Shown here piece after piece: positions 53,043-63,983 of a DNA stretch of 64,000 bases; position 1 is the first letter of the stretch; every line of letters starts with the position of its first letter. The DNA comes from Osmia lignaria lignaria (lineage: Eukaryota > Arthropoda > Insecta > Hymenoptera > Megachilidae), in assembly GCF_051020975.1 (NCBI RefSeq), contig NC_135040.1:117501-181500 (forward strand). The letters run 5' to 3'. The notes beneath the pieces were generated by a model, which saw only the letters and a program-made list of their open reading frames with translations, made no database searches and had not been told where the DNA came from. A program made the position numbers and the translations under genes.

Positions 53043-54905
53043 CTCAATTTGGTGGCGTTAACTTATGTTCAGCTATTTATGCACTGCCACATTATCGGTA
53101 ATTAACTTTCCTATGGATATAATATTTATTTATAATCATACGTTATTTCAGTGGGCCGAATAATTTTGTATTTACATCTTGCTGTTTTGCTTTCCTCACT
53201 GCATCTTATTTCATTCATTTTATTTTATTTATTTGCTCATTATGCTGGGTTCACCTTTTTCTCGGTTACTATCGTTTTCCCTTTATTCCGATTTATAAAT
53301 TGAATTGATCGATTGATTCAACCTTCTTGATTGGCTCGGCATTATTCATGTATTTATTGTGGTTCGATCGATTTTCGACCTTGTTCATCTATTTCATTTA
53401 TTTCTCATTATTTGTTTTACGTTGTTTGCTAGCTGTATCGATATAATTTGTCGGTGTTGTCTGTAAGCGGTACGGCAGTATAATGTATGATTTTGCGATT
53501 TACTTTGGTGACCGCGTTTGTCGCATTATTTTACTACGTCATGCATTATGTCGGGCTCACATTTCATATTTCCTTTCTATTAGTTGCCTTCTTGCCTTGA
53601 TTCTATTTTGGTTTGATTTATTTCATTTCATTTTATTAATTAATATTATTTGACTGTGTGTTGTTTGATGTTTGATTGGTTCCACGGGCTTTTCCTGACT
53701 ATATGCGTTTGATATTGATTTTGCTTTGGTTAAGGGTCTTATTTTATTTATTTATTCGGCCTCTCATTCCTTGGCGATTGTTTTCCTTTATCTTCGTTGT
53801 TTTTGTATAATTTGTTTCTCTGCGACGTGATAATGCAGTAACGCAGTGCGTCCTGCAATCTGCGCAATTTGCGGGGCTTATTCGGGTTGATTTTATTTTC
53901 CTAATTATTTTATTGACTTACATTTTGTCAGGCTACTTTATACGTTTTAATTTATAATCATATTTTATTTTATTTATTTTATTACAAACTTATATGATGT
54001 TTTATATATGTAATATATTTATAATCATAGTATTGACTTATTTCTTTATATATTAATTAATTAATTCCTGATGTTGGCCCGTCTGGAAGTTTATCTGTGA
54101 TCGCTTTGATTTTAGCAGAATTATCTTTTCGTTTAAGTATTGTATGCCAGACTTATCCTTGATGGTATGTCTGATGGTAAGTATGGTTTCCTAGCATTGC
54201 GCGGCAGCACGATGAACAGTTCTGCAGTCGGTAACTGTGTAACGGGTAATTGGCGCGTGGTAGGTAACTACTGCGCGGCAGATAATTTATCTGTGGATAG
54301 CCGTTTCGGAGTGAGCGGCCGAGTATTATTGTTTGGTAAATGGAATATTTGTTGTTGGTAATATCTTTGGTGCTGCGGTTGGTTACCAACTAGGCGTAGC
54401 TTGCGGCTTATGGTTATCTTTTGTAGGTACATTATTTTTTGGTTTTGGTCATTTTGATTTGTTGAAACTGTTTTGTTTATGCATTTTCACTTATGAGCAC
54501 TTATATATTCTGTATAATTAATTAATTTGATGGTTTGATGGTTAATTTGACGGTTGATAACCATTATGGAGTGAACTAGGGAATTTTATGAACACTAGGT
54601 TCTATCTCTATATACTTTATGATTTATGGTCTCGCTCTTGCTCTTTTACTTGGCCTGATTTTCTGTCTCCCGTTCAAAGCATATTTTTAGGTATCTGTTT
54701 CTTCTGAGCAATTGGGTGTTCCCGATATTCATCGCTAATTTATTATTCTGCTACGAAATAATTTGGGAATTAAATTTGAACAATGGATTTATATAGTCTA
54801 TGGTCATTATTTGTTAGGTTATACTCGGTCTCCTATCTTCATTGCTATACTCATCGGTTATGTATGTCTGTTTACTTCTGCTCTGGCATCTGTCAGGTGC
54901 TTGGT
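53043..54905. other. T-rich non-coding stretch
   Basis: No gene or terminal repeat seen in 1.86 kb. Sequence is rich in TTTATTT and TTGATT on the plus strand. Frames at 54140-54361 and 54333-54521 lack family features. Confidence 0.35.
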
Positions 54906-55138
54906 TGTTGTAAGAGTACAGCACGATTGCTCCCCCTACAATCGTCTCTCTCTTACATGTATAGTTTAAGGCCCAGAGCGCGCGGGACTAGAGAGAGAGC
55001 TAGCCGTCTATTATCGCTCTAGCTAAGCAAGCGAAAGCACGTGTAGAGTGGAGATAGAAATAAATGTACAGATAGAATTCAGAAAGTGAACACACTCGTA
55101 TTATTATTAAGCCTGCCAGATATCCCCCAAAAACAACA
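54906..55138 (+). repeat. Copia-type 5' LTR (233 bp)
   Basis: Begins TGTTGTAAGAGTACAGCACG and ends AAAAACAACA, with 6-bp inverted tips TGTTGT/ACAACA, the standard Copia arrangement. Contains AATAAA at 55061. A Copia primer site follows at once. No downstream pol was found, so this is the truncated 5' end of an element. Confidence 0.8.
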
Positions 55139-55157
55139 GGTTATGGGCACCAGCACG
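55139..55157 (+). promoter_or_regulatory. Copia primer-binding site (initiator tRNA-Met fragment)
   Basis: GGTTATGGGCACCAGCACG resembles the internal tRNA-iMet-derived primer site of Copia elements, with one extra A. It abuts the LTR end, which supports both calls. Confidence 0.75.
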
Positions 55158-55197
55158 TTTTCAACTGCGCTCATTTAAATAAAAGGCCAAAGAAATA

Positions 55198-55266
55198 TGG
55201 GTGAGGAAAAAAGAGATCTACAAAGCGAAACGAATTTTCTAAAGTTCTTCCTCGGTAAAAATTAAC
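55198..55266 (+). pseudogene. Short ORF after Copia primer site
   Basis: ATG-started, 22 residues (MGEEKRDLQSETNFLKFFLG) then a stop. Position suggests the start of a Copia gag that was truncated. Too short to identify. Confidence 0.3.
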
Positions 55267-55589
55267 GGTGTGAATTAATTAAATTGATGCGGAAAGTCAA
55301 TACGGTGAGGTGTAAAACCACGTGGTAAAATCGGACGAAAGAGAAATGGCGGAACATCGCGGTGTGCGGGGCGAGACGTTTTTGGAAAGGACGTTCTTTT
55401 TATTTGAAGTAACGGAAATTTTCTGGTGCGTAGTGAGAGGTCGGCCGGCACAGGCACGTGCGCGCAAGCGAGGGTGAGAAAGAGAAAGGAGAGTGAGTGG
55501 GAGAGGGACAGCCACAGTGCGCTAGGAGAGAGAAAACCAAGGTGGGACGAAGACAGAGCGTGGTGGCGTCCCCTTCATCTCTCGCTCTC

Positions 55590-55955
55590 TATATAAAAGC
55601 ACGTGCCTGCAACTGCGCGCTAGATCGTTCCAAAAACAACGTAAAACCATGAAAAATGTACTTGTAAGTCGAGGCGAGAAAGCAAACTAAATTTTAAAGC
55701 AAACTAAGCTTACAGTGTGTAAGCACCCACATACACGGGCTTCTTAAACAAACGTACAATGAAAATTATTTTTCAGCCGATACCAGTTTATCGGGAGTGT
55801 GGGAAACACTAACAAAAATGTTCAAACTAGACGAGCTACATAACAAAGATGAGGTTAAAATAGAAATAGACGGTGAGGAGATATCCATAAAAACAGAAAG
55901 TGGGAAACCATACAAAACTGGTGAGTGTATGTCGACATTAGATGAGTTCAGGTGA
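55590..55955 (+). CDS. Candidate small TATA-led transcription unit
   Basis: TATATAAAAG at 55590 is followed about 30 bp on by a possible start, ATGs at 55649 and 55656, a GTAAGT donor at 55664, a pyrimidine/AG acceptor (TTTTTCAG, ends 55776), and an open frame 55779-55955. The frame is acidic and well formed: SGVWETLTKMFKLDELHNK, then EVKIEIDGEEISIKTESG, ending at TGA. ATG 55818 alone would give 45 residues. Joining from ATG 55656 needs the alternative acceptor at 55786. I do not recognise the protein. It may be a host mini-gene, a promoter piece captured by Copia, or chance. Confidence 0.35.
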
Positions 55956-56134
55956 GGTGAAAAGTAAATTGATAAATAAGTTCGAACTAAGTGTGCGCAT
56001 CAAGCCTAGAAGTGGGCGTGTCGAGTAGGCTAGCATACTCGTACACGAGGCGCCACTCCACATAGATAAATGCACACACGAAAAACTCTCAGAATCGAAA
56101 ATAGGCCTATATATGTATATATATATATATATAT

Positions 56135-57117
56135 TGTAACGTGGTGACACCCGTGCCCCCCCGTTACAATCACTGCGTTTTTCCCACTTTACACTTCCAC
56201 CTCAAAACCACCCGTAACCCTTCCCTCACCTAACCCTTTCCCCCTGCTCACCGGTGGCGGGCCGATGGAGGCGACGGAAGACCTACAAGGAATACCCGCA
56301 GAAGGAGCTACGAGGCCGGCGACAGACCTCTAACCCTTCCTCCAAGGAAACGGAGCAACATGGGACTCCGAAGAAATAGACGAAGCTGCCCAACTGATGC
56401 AAAACGTCCACCCGGAGCCATCTGTCGCCGAGCCCGAAGACCTCAACCCACCCGTCATCGCGGGATATCCGCCAGCCCCATCGACCCCGAGCACCGGTGT
56501 ATCGAAGATCGATAATCGATCTATCCCGTTGCCGGAAGAGGCCCCCTTCCTAGTCCCATCCCCTCCCCAAAACCATCCCGCGACGGTTTCGTCGTCGCAG
56601 CAGCGACGGCGAACCGTCAATTGAGCCTGAGGCTACGCGCTAGAGAGAGTATCGAGAGTGTAACATTTTAGAGAAAGCGAGTATAAGAGAGAGTGCGAGG
56701 AGATTCGGGGTGAGTCCCTTATCGTAATTATTGTATTAGCAAGATCGAGGCAACGGCTATTTTCTCCGCCCGCGCATTGTTCGACATAGAGACGGGTCCC
56801 CCTTTTCATTTTCCAACCACAAAGTTTTCCTCATTCGCGTAACGTAGACGAACTTTCCTGCGAACCCCTCCCGACCCTAGAGATTTCCCTTCCCACACTA
56901 ATCCTCCTTGCGTACTCCCCCGCGAAGTATTGTACGGACGTAAGTGCCCCGAGACCCGTCCCCTGTAAGACACCCCCCAATCACCCCCTTTTCCCTTTCT
57001 GATTCAAATCGCCACAGCGAGTGGCTGGCGCCCAACGTTTGTGAGAGAGAGAGAGAATTGTAGAGTAAAGTCTGCGAAAAGAAATTTTGTATAGAGTGAA
57101 CCCCCGAAGAGGGTCAC
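56135..57117 (+). repeat. Gypsy-type LTR (solo or LTR plus primer site)
   Basis: Begins TGTAACGTGGTGACACCC and ends GGGTCACA, with ATATA-type target sequence on both sides (inserted in a TA repeat). TGGCGCCCAACG at 57026 looks like a Gypsy primer site, so alternatively the LTR ends near 57016 (GCCACA) and about 100 bp of leader follows. No gag-pol is attached. Confidence 0.65.
56265..56624 (+). pseudogene. Proline/glutamate-rich ORF inside the LTR
   Basis: Frame from ATG 56265 (MEATEDLQGIPAEGATRP) has one TAA near 56331 and then reads on to 56624 through acidic and Pro-rich sequence (VHPEPSVAEPEDLNPPV; PSPPQNHPATVSSS) ending RRRTVN. Not recognised. An LTR-encoded accessory ORF or a captured exon fragment are both possible. 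Confidence 0.3.
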
Positions 57118-57310
57118 AATATATATCAATAATAATATACAATTAATCACAATCATACATACAATAAAACACACGTACCAAATGTCTCGAAAATCAGGTT
57201 CTCCACTCCCCTGGTGGTCAGGTTTAACTATAAGAACAAAATTATATAATATTTTACATACACTTCATGCTAGAAGTATTATTATGTATACCTCAGTGTA
57301 TTAATACCAT

Positions 57311-57430
57311 GTTAATGCTTTTATATATTGTATATGTAAACTGAATACTTACAATCTTCTTCTTTTTCTTGTTAATGCTTTTATATATTGTATATGTAAA
57401 CTGAATACTTACAATCTTCTTCTTTTTCTT
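57311..57430. repeat. Perfect 60-bp tandem duplication
   Basis: 57311-57370 and 57371-57430 are identical (GTTAATGCTTTTATATATTG ... TTCTTTTTCTT). It covers an apparent minus-strand splice donor (AAGATT/GTAAGT), so the donor exists twice. Confidence 0.97.
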
Positions 57431-57735
57431 CTTTTCATTTGCATCCAGACGTCTTGTTGTTCTATTTTAATAAAGGCAGCCTCAGACACTGTAATAAATA
57501 TTTTCGTTAACAATTATTTACATATGCTATAAAAATTATATAAGAGTTATTACCAAGTAAGTTCAGTGCGGGAACTGCTGATGTTGTTAATCTTTTTCTC
57601 ACAAAGTATTTTTCTTCAAAATAGCTGTTACAGATTATCCAGAAATTCAGTTTTCAAGTGGAAGCACTGACTTTGGGTTACCACGTACTTCCACCCACTG
57701 CGCCATCCTCTTCTTATCCTTTTTCTCTTGAGTGA
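57412..57735 (-). pseudogene. Exon-like fragments of an unknown gene
   Basis: On the minus strand one open piece (about 57640-57555) codes YFVRKRLTTSAVPALNLL before a GTAATA donor; a second (about 57490-57415) follows an ATTACAG acceptor, codes SEAAFIKIEQQDVWMQMKRR and ends at GTAAGT. A third piece near 57740-57650 (MFSFTQEKKDKKRMAQWVEV) is in another frame. The exon-intron layout looks real but no family is recognised and frames are partly broken. Confidence 0.35.
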
Positions 57736-57779
57736 AGGAGAACATCCTTTAAAGATACATTTTAATAATTAAAATTAAA

Positions 57780-58280
57780 TACATATATTACTAAAACACC
57801 AATGTAAACAGTTACTGTTTTCAGTAACAATTTTAAAAAATTCTGTATTTACTTAATTTGTATCTTCTTCTGCAGTGGCTGCATCTCATCAGTAGAAGTT
57901 ATTAAAAACCTAAAAACCTAGAAAAAACTTAAAAAAATATCTTTTTAAATAATAATAATAGTCATAATAATAATAATAGTAATTATTATAATAATGGAAT
58001 TCACGAACCTGGAAATTCAATCACCCACGCTGCCACCATGTGCAACCATGTGCGCCATAATTCTTCTGTCTCTTTAAATTTTGAAACAATTGAAAAAGCG
58101 GCGACACATTTCGCGGGAACATGACGTCACGATATCTTTAGTTGTGTATGTGAAAATCAGTGATACAAGCTATGCATGTAGAGAAGCGACATCAGCGCCG
58201 CCTGGAAGTCCGGGGGTGAGTTAAAATTTGCAGCAAATTCACAAGAGTGGAGCTTGGAGGGCCTGGTCGAGCGGGAATCA
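57780..58280. other. No gene seen
   Basis: AT-rich, with a run of AATAATAAT trinucleotides around 57950-57995. The right part (58160-58280) is GC-richer and leads into the telomere-like tract. Confidence 0.35.
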
Positions 58281-58327
58281 CCCTAACCTAACCTAACCTA
58301 ACCCTAACCCTAACCCTAACCTAAACC
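58281..58327. repeat. Interstitial telomere-like repeat
   Basis: CCTAACCTAACCTAACC followed by CCTAACCCTAACCC: four CCTAA units (insect TTAGG on the other strand) then several CCCTAA units. Shorter tracts of the same kind occur at 31950-31965 and 41836-41857. Confidence 0.85.
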
Positions 58328-58328
58328 T

Positions 58329-58670
58329 TCTTTTTTTTTTAAATAGAAGAGGAAATGCATTTATGCACGCGCAGGCTGATTCCCCTTTCGTCTAGTCGGC
58401 TAGAGGGAGCCCGGGCAGTGTGGGACTCATACTCGCCCTGATGGGGCAGCCTGGCGCCCGTTTGGTGGGGGCAAACCCAAAAAGGCAACCCCAGAAAGCG
58501 GCAACCCCAGAAAGCGGCAACCTGGCAACCCGACCCTATGGGTGGGGTTTAGCCCAAGAGTAGGTCACAGCCCAGAAGGGGCGACCTTGAACGGGTAGTC
58601 CGGAAGGGACAGTCCCGTGGCTGGGTATACTACCCACTAAAACCTCTCCCCTACGTGGGCCGCCGATGCC
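58329..58670 (-). repeat. Possible non-LTR retrotransposon 3' tail
   Basis: A T12 tract (A-tail on the minus strand) is followed by 330 bp of GC-rich non-coding sequence with two short repeats (GGCAACCCCAGAAAGC). The layout fits a 3' end of a minus-strand non-LTR element, but no ORF supports it. Confidence 0.25.
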
Positions 58671-58679
58671 TTTTCATCC

Positions 58680-59470
58680 TTTGGGATATATAAAGAATAC
58701 CAGCGTATAGCCACAACGACGCTTTGGCAATTCAACGCGTTTCGCGTTATTCCGTCCTCCCGCAAACCACCATGCGCTAGGCAACCATGGGGGATTGCGG
58801 ATCCGCGCCGTTGCACCTCCGATCAAGCGGTAGGACATTTTCAACCTGAGCAGTACACGTAGGAATTTTTCTTCAGCAACGATCGGTACGGGGCATTCTC
58901 CAGGATCGCGCCTTCCCAAGTGATCGCGCCACCTCTTCGCCTGCCTAGCACTCATTTGCCAGGACAGGGGTTCTTCTTCGGTCACGATCAGGAACCGGGA
59001 CATCGTATCTCCACGGGTGATCGTGCCATGTCTTCGTCCACCAAGGTAGGTTGATAATGATGATGTGGCTTATCCTTGCAGTCATCACGCCCACCTGTCC
59101 TTCCACGAGGACACGCCATTTTTCTTCGACCACGATCGGATACCGGAGGACTTTCCCACTCATCGGGAGATCGGGCCATGTATTCACCTACCTGGCACTT
59201 GCCAGGACAGGGCTTCTTCTTCAGCACGGCCAGGACAGGGACATCGTATTTCCACAGTTGACCGTGCCTGTCTTCGTCCACCTGGTAGGTTGCTGATGAT
59301 GTGCATTGTCCCTGAGGTCATCACGCCCACCTGACCTTCCACGAGGACAGGCCCTTTTTCTTCGGCCACGATCAGGAACCGGGAAATCCTTTCCCCGGTT
59401 GACCGTGCCACGTCTTCGTAGGCTGCTATCCTCGATGACTTTGTAAGGTATGCGTGACCGCGAAACCGCG
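58680..59470. repeat. GC-rich tandem repeats of about 120-240 bp
   Basis: Recurring blocks: CAGGACAGGG.TTCTTCTTC (58963, 59208), CACGATCAGGAACCGGGA (58983, 59367), TCGTGCCATGTCTTCGTCCA (59024; variants 59266, 59402), GGTAGGTTGATGATGATG types (59045, 59285) and TCATCACGCCCACCTG (59082, 59318). Might belong to the 5' LTR of the Gypsy element that follows. Confidence 0.8.
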
Positions 59471-60222
59471 GGCCCCTGCCAGCGCGCGCTAGTACCGGCG
59501 CCGCCAACAGGTGGCGACCGCGCGCACCGCGAACTCGCGAGGCAGCCGGCCTCGCGAGCATTCATATACCGGGCCGCGAGGCGATAGACGCCAGATCGAC
59601 CCTCGGAAGCGAATCTTCGGATAAGCGGTAAAGAGGCGATCAACTTCATTTTTGGGCTCCTGCTAATACCTCCAGCAGCGTTTGGCAGGACGGGTTGTCT
59701 CTACGGCCGTCCTCCGATACTGTCCGCTGTATCCTTAGCCACTGCCGAGAGAGTTCCCTCTCTCGGCGGCTTCCCGACCGCCGGACCGGGCGTTACGTCT
59801 CTACGGCGTCCGCCGGAGCACGGTCTTCTTACTGCCTGGGTGAGGACGGGTTGTGTCTACGGCCGTCCGCCCATGAAGGCATCTAACCGCCGTTCCCGAC
59901 AATCCGACTACCTCCGCCGTTTTCCGTGCCGCCACCAGACCGCGCCGCGACCGCTCGGCTCCGTTAGGTTAAGAACCGCGCCGTGACCGCGACCGCTCGC
60001 GACCGCTCGGCACCGTTAGTTGTAAGAAGTTAGCTTTAAGATCGTTAGCTTTAAGGACACATTAGATTGATAGGATACCCAGGGCCGTAGCTTTAAGTTA
60101 GTCTGTAATCATAACGTTCAATATACCTATTTTCACCTATATCCAACCGACGTATTCATTCGTTCGCCTGAACCCCGGACTTACCGGCTGAGCCGGCAAC
60201 ACCCCGGCGGTAACCCGTCACA
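59471..60222 (+). repeat. Gypsy 5' LTR, right part
   Basis: Sequence ending GTAACCCGTCACA at 60222, directly before the primer site, so it is the LTR end. Includes short repeats GACGGGTTGTCTCTACGGCC (59691; variants 59800, 59847) and CGCGACCGCTCGGCTCCGTT (59944; variant 60001). The LTR start could not be located, so the left limit here is arbitrary. Confidence 0.55.
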
Positions 60223-60223
60223 T

Positions 60224-60241
60224 TGGCGCCCGAACAGGGAC
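60224..60241 (+). promoter_or_regulatory. Gypsy primer-binding site, tRNA-Lys type
   Basis: TGGCGCCCGAACAGGGAC, one base after the LTR end, is complementary to the 3' end of tRNA-Lys, the primer also used by several retroviruses and insect Gypsy elements. Confidence 0.9.
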
Positions 60242-60260
60242 CCTGCTCGCGACAGAACGA

Positions 60261-61237
60261 ATGAACAAAGTCAGCTGGATATACGCCCTGCGCAAACCCG
60301 ACCTAATCAAGATCGCCGACGACTGGGGGTTTGACTCCAGCGGGACAATAGACGAACTCCGGATCCGAATCGCCGGGCACCAACGGACCATGCCGGCCAA
60401 GGAACCTACGAGCGCCGAAGGCGCCACAGCAGCCGCCGGACCACCCAGCCCGCCGCCCGACCACAAGGTCTGGGATAGCCTCCGAAAGAGCGGCGTCTCT
60501 TTCGACGGCCGAGATGCAGACGATTTCCTGGACCGACTGGAAGGCCTACGAGAGGGACTTGCCCTCTCCCGTGACCGCCTGCTCCGGGGCCTGCCGGCCC
60601 TCCTGCGAGGCCCAGCCTTCACCTGGTATCTCAACCGACGCCATGCCTGATCCGATTGGCGTCAGTTCGAAAAGGACTTCTACGAACAGTACCTGCCCGG
60701 CCGGGAGCCGGACGAACTCCTGGAGAAGATCATCCGCCGGGAACAGCAGCCAGGGGAGCCGGCCCGAGACTACATCGCGGCGCTAGAGACCCTTATGCGC
60801 CGCCACGGCGGCTTGACCGAGGCCGACCAACTAAACCGGCTGCACCGGAACCTCCGCCCGGAGTACCACCTGTACATCCACCGCGGGGACGTCCGCACCC
60901 GGTCGGACCTGTTCCGACTAATCACCGACTTCGAGGAAATCCAGCGACGGCAGAAGCCGCCGCCACCACCGGCCGAGAGACCTAGCGGACGCCCCGACAC
61001 CAAGCAGCCGAAGCAAGCAGCAGCTACGACCGGGAGACCTGCTGCTGGAGATGCGGTCAACGTGGCCACCTCAGGACCGAGTGCCGCCTTCCCGGCCGAT
61101 TGTTCTGCAGCTACTGCGGGACCGCCGGCATCCGAACGACCGACTGCCGCTGCCGTCCAGCGGGAAACCAATCCGGGGCCGGGCCATCAGGCGCCGCCCG
61201 GCCAGGACCCGACCAGACGCCAGCCGCCGAGAAGTAA
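60261..61237 (+). pseudogene. Gypsy gag with stop and frameshift
   Basis: Starts MNKVSWIYALRKPDLIKIAD. Retrotransposon gag domain: FDGRDADDFLDRLEGLREGL, FTWYLNRRHA, a TGA at 60648-60650, then in the same frame FEKDFYEQYLPGREPDELL, RDYIAALETLMRRHGG and NRLHRNLRPEYHLYI. Between about 60985 and 61043 the frame shifts: zinc knuckles CWRCGQRGHLRTEC and CSYCGTAGIRTTDC (second lacks the His) read in a different frame to the stop at 61235. Gag would package RNA; this copy is disabled. Confidence 0.88.
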
Positions 61238-61239
61238 GC

Positions 61240-63825
61240 GACGATGGTCGCATCCACCTAGAGTTCCTGGTCCACGAGCGGCGATACCACGCCCTCGTTG
61301 ACACCGGAGCTACCCGCTCGTACATGCGGAGCGACCTGGCCGAGCTATGCCGCGGGAGCGGGGACACCTGGCGACCCCACCAACAAAGCCTGCGGGTCGC
61401 CGACGGAACCGAGACCATTACGGAAGGCGAGATCGAGGTACGGGCCATCATCAACGGCCAACCAGTGCAACACCGCTACGGGGTACTGTCCACCCTCAGC
61501 CAGACCGTCCTGCTGGGGATGGACGTATTGGGCCGCATGAGCACTAGCATCCGGATCGGCCCGTGCCAGTGGGACTGCCCGGACACCGCCGAGGCCGTCG
61601 AACCGACCGGGCCAATCCGGTACACCCCGGCTCAACAACGGGCCCTGCAACAGCTCCTGGACGAAGAACTGCCGAAGTTTCAACATTTGCGGCCCACCAT
61701 CACCTGGGCCACCCACCGACTTCGCCTGAAGGAGGGAGCCGAACCGGCGAAACAGCGGTACACCCCTCGAAACCCGGCCATGCAAGCAATTATAGACCAA
61801 GAGGTCGATAAGATGCTAGCCAACGGCATCATCGAGCCCTCCCGCAGCCCGTGGAGCTCGCCGGTCGTGCTCGTGCGCAAGAAGAACGGAGCCTACCGTT
61901 TTTGCGTCGACTACCGCCAAGTCAACCAACGAACCGTGAAGGACGCCTACCTACTGCCGCAGGTCCAGGACACGCTAGACAAATTACGGGAGGCCCGCTT
62001 CATCTCTACCCTCGACCTAGCCAACGGCTATTGGCAGGTGCCGCTGGATACCGCCAGCCGGCCCATCACCGCCTTCACCGTCCCCGGGAGGGGGCTCTTC
62101 CAGTTCCGAGTCATGCCGTTCGGACTCCACTCCGCACCGAGCACCTTCCAGAGGCTACTAGACGAGGTAGTCGGGCCCAGCCTGGCCCCCTGGTGCTTCG
62201 CCTACTTGGACGACATCATCGTGCTGGGACGCACGTTCCAAGAACACCTCGCCAACCTCCGTGAGGTCTTCCGGCGACTCCGCGCCGCCGACCTCCGACT
62301 CAACCCCGAGAAGTGTTGCTTCGGACGCACCGAGCTGAAACACCTCGGGCACGTGGTCACCAGCCGAGGGGTCAGGACCGACCCCGACAAAGTCCAGGCC
62401 ATCAAGGGCATCCCGCCACCGAAGAACACCAAGGAGCTACGGCGCTTCCTGGGAACCGCCTCGTGGTACCGACGGTTCATCCCCCGCTTCGCCGACCTCG
62501 CCGCACCTTTGAACCGACTCCTACAGAAGCATGCCCGCTGGAGATGGGACGCCGAGGAGAACGCCGCATTCCTCGAATTATGGCACCACCTGGCCACCGC
62601 ACCGGTCCTTGCGTGCCCGGACTTCCATCGGGAGTTCACGCTACAAACAGACGCCAGCAACGAGGGGCTCGGCGCCGTCCTAACCCAGGATTACGACGGC
62701 GAGGAACATGTGGTCGCCTACGCCAGCCGGTCGCTCAACCGGGCGGAGAAAAACTACTCCACCACGGAGCGGGAGTGTCTGGCCATCGTCTGGGGGATCC
62801 GAAAGATACGCCCCTACTTGGAGGGCTACCATTTCACGGTGCTGACCGACCACCAAGCCCTCCGCTGGCTGCAGACGCTAGACAGCCCGTCCGGCCGCCT
62901 CGCCCGCTGGAGCATGGAGCTCCAGCATTACGACTTTACGGTGCGCTATCGACGGGGAGAGAACAATCTAGTGGCCGATGCGCTATCCCGCCAGCTGGAG
63001 AACCCACCGGAAGAAGAAGCAGACGCCGTCAACGAACCGGACCAGTGGTACGACCGGGTCCGACAAGCGGTCAAAGTCGACCCAGGGAGACACCCGGAAT
63101 ACCGCCTGCAAAATGACCAGCTGTACCGCCGCATACCAGACACCACAGGCCTCCACCCCGACCTGGAGTGGAAGGAATGCGTCCCGAAAAACCGCCGGAC
63201 GAGCGTCCTGACGGAGAACCATGACGTACCGATCGCCGGCCACCTAGGCATCCGCAAAACCAACGCCCGGCTGGCCCGCCGCTACTACTGGCCAGGCATG
63301 TTTCGCGACGCCGCCCGTCACGTGCGCAGCTGCCCAAGCTGCCTCGCACACAAGGTGCTACAGCAAGCTCCAGCCGGGGCCATGCACTCAACGCCGACCA
63401 GCAGCCCGTGGGAGGTAGTAACCGCCGATCTCATAGGGCCCCTGCCACGATCCAGAAGGGGCCATACCACACTCCTGGTGATGCAAGACAAATTCACCAA
63501 ATGGGTCGAACTCCAACCGCTCTGCCAAGCCACCGCGCCAGCCGTCACCAAAGCATTCCGGGAACGGATAGTGATGAGGTTCGGCCGCCGACGCCTGATC
63601 ATTACCGACAACGGTCGCCAGTTCGAGAGCCGCGACTTCACCTCCCGCCTGGCCGCCTACGGGATAGAACACCGCAAGACACCGCCGTACACACCACAGT
63701 GCAACCCGGTGGAGCGCACCAACCGGGTACTGAAAACGATGATCGCGCAGGCCACGACCGCTGACCACCGAGACTGGGACGAGTGGCTACCAGAGCTAGC
63801 CTTCGCATACAATACCGCACAATAC
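61240..63825 (+). pseudogene. Ty3/Gypsy pol polyprotein, 3'-truncated
   Basis: Open frame from 61051; homologous sequence starts near 61245. Aspartic protease with VDTGATRSYM (61297). RT with DYRQVNQRTVKDAYLLP, LDLANGYWQVPL, PFGLHSAPSTFQRLLDEVVG and catalytic YLDDIIV (about 62202). RNase H with QTDASNEGLGAVL (62644) and TDHQALRWLQ. Integrase with HHCC (H near 63218 and 63241, CPSCLAHK at 63335), then D in TADLIGPL, D in ITDNGRQFES and E in NPVERTNRVLK. The homologous frame ends after AFAYNTAQYE at about 63825; unrelated sequence follows to the stop at 63870. Overlaps gag in another frame. Confidence 0.95.
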
Positions 63826-63983
63826 GAGCGCTCGTTGGGCCATGGTAAGCGCGTCTTGGAGTCGCGCTAGGGTTTCCTGGTGGTCGTCGGTGGCGGCAAG
63901 GGTTTTATGGTTGCTTCCTGGGACGGGCAGTTCTCGGCCGAAGTTCAGGAAGGCCGGTGTTTTTTTTTTTTGTTTGTTTTATT
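63826..63983. other. Foreign sequence truncating Gypsy integrase
   Basis: After the integrase core, 158 bp of unidentified GC-rich sequence with a T12 run at 63961 follows, where the integrase C-terminus should continue. Either an insertion or a deletion breakpoint. Confidence 0.5.

Noticed and set aside
54140..54521. Two plus-strand ORFs of 62-73 codons
   Set aside because: No recognisable motif and located in T-rich non-coding sequence.
60224..60241. Retroviral (lentivirus-like) insertion suggested by the primer site
   Set aside because: Gag and Pol are clearly Ty3/Gypsy retrotransposon type and no envelope gene is visible; tRNA-Lys priming is shared by insect elements.
61071..63820. Minus-strand and alternative-frame ORFs up to 267 codons
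   Set aside because: Shadows of the GC-rich Gypsy pol frame.
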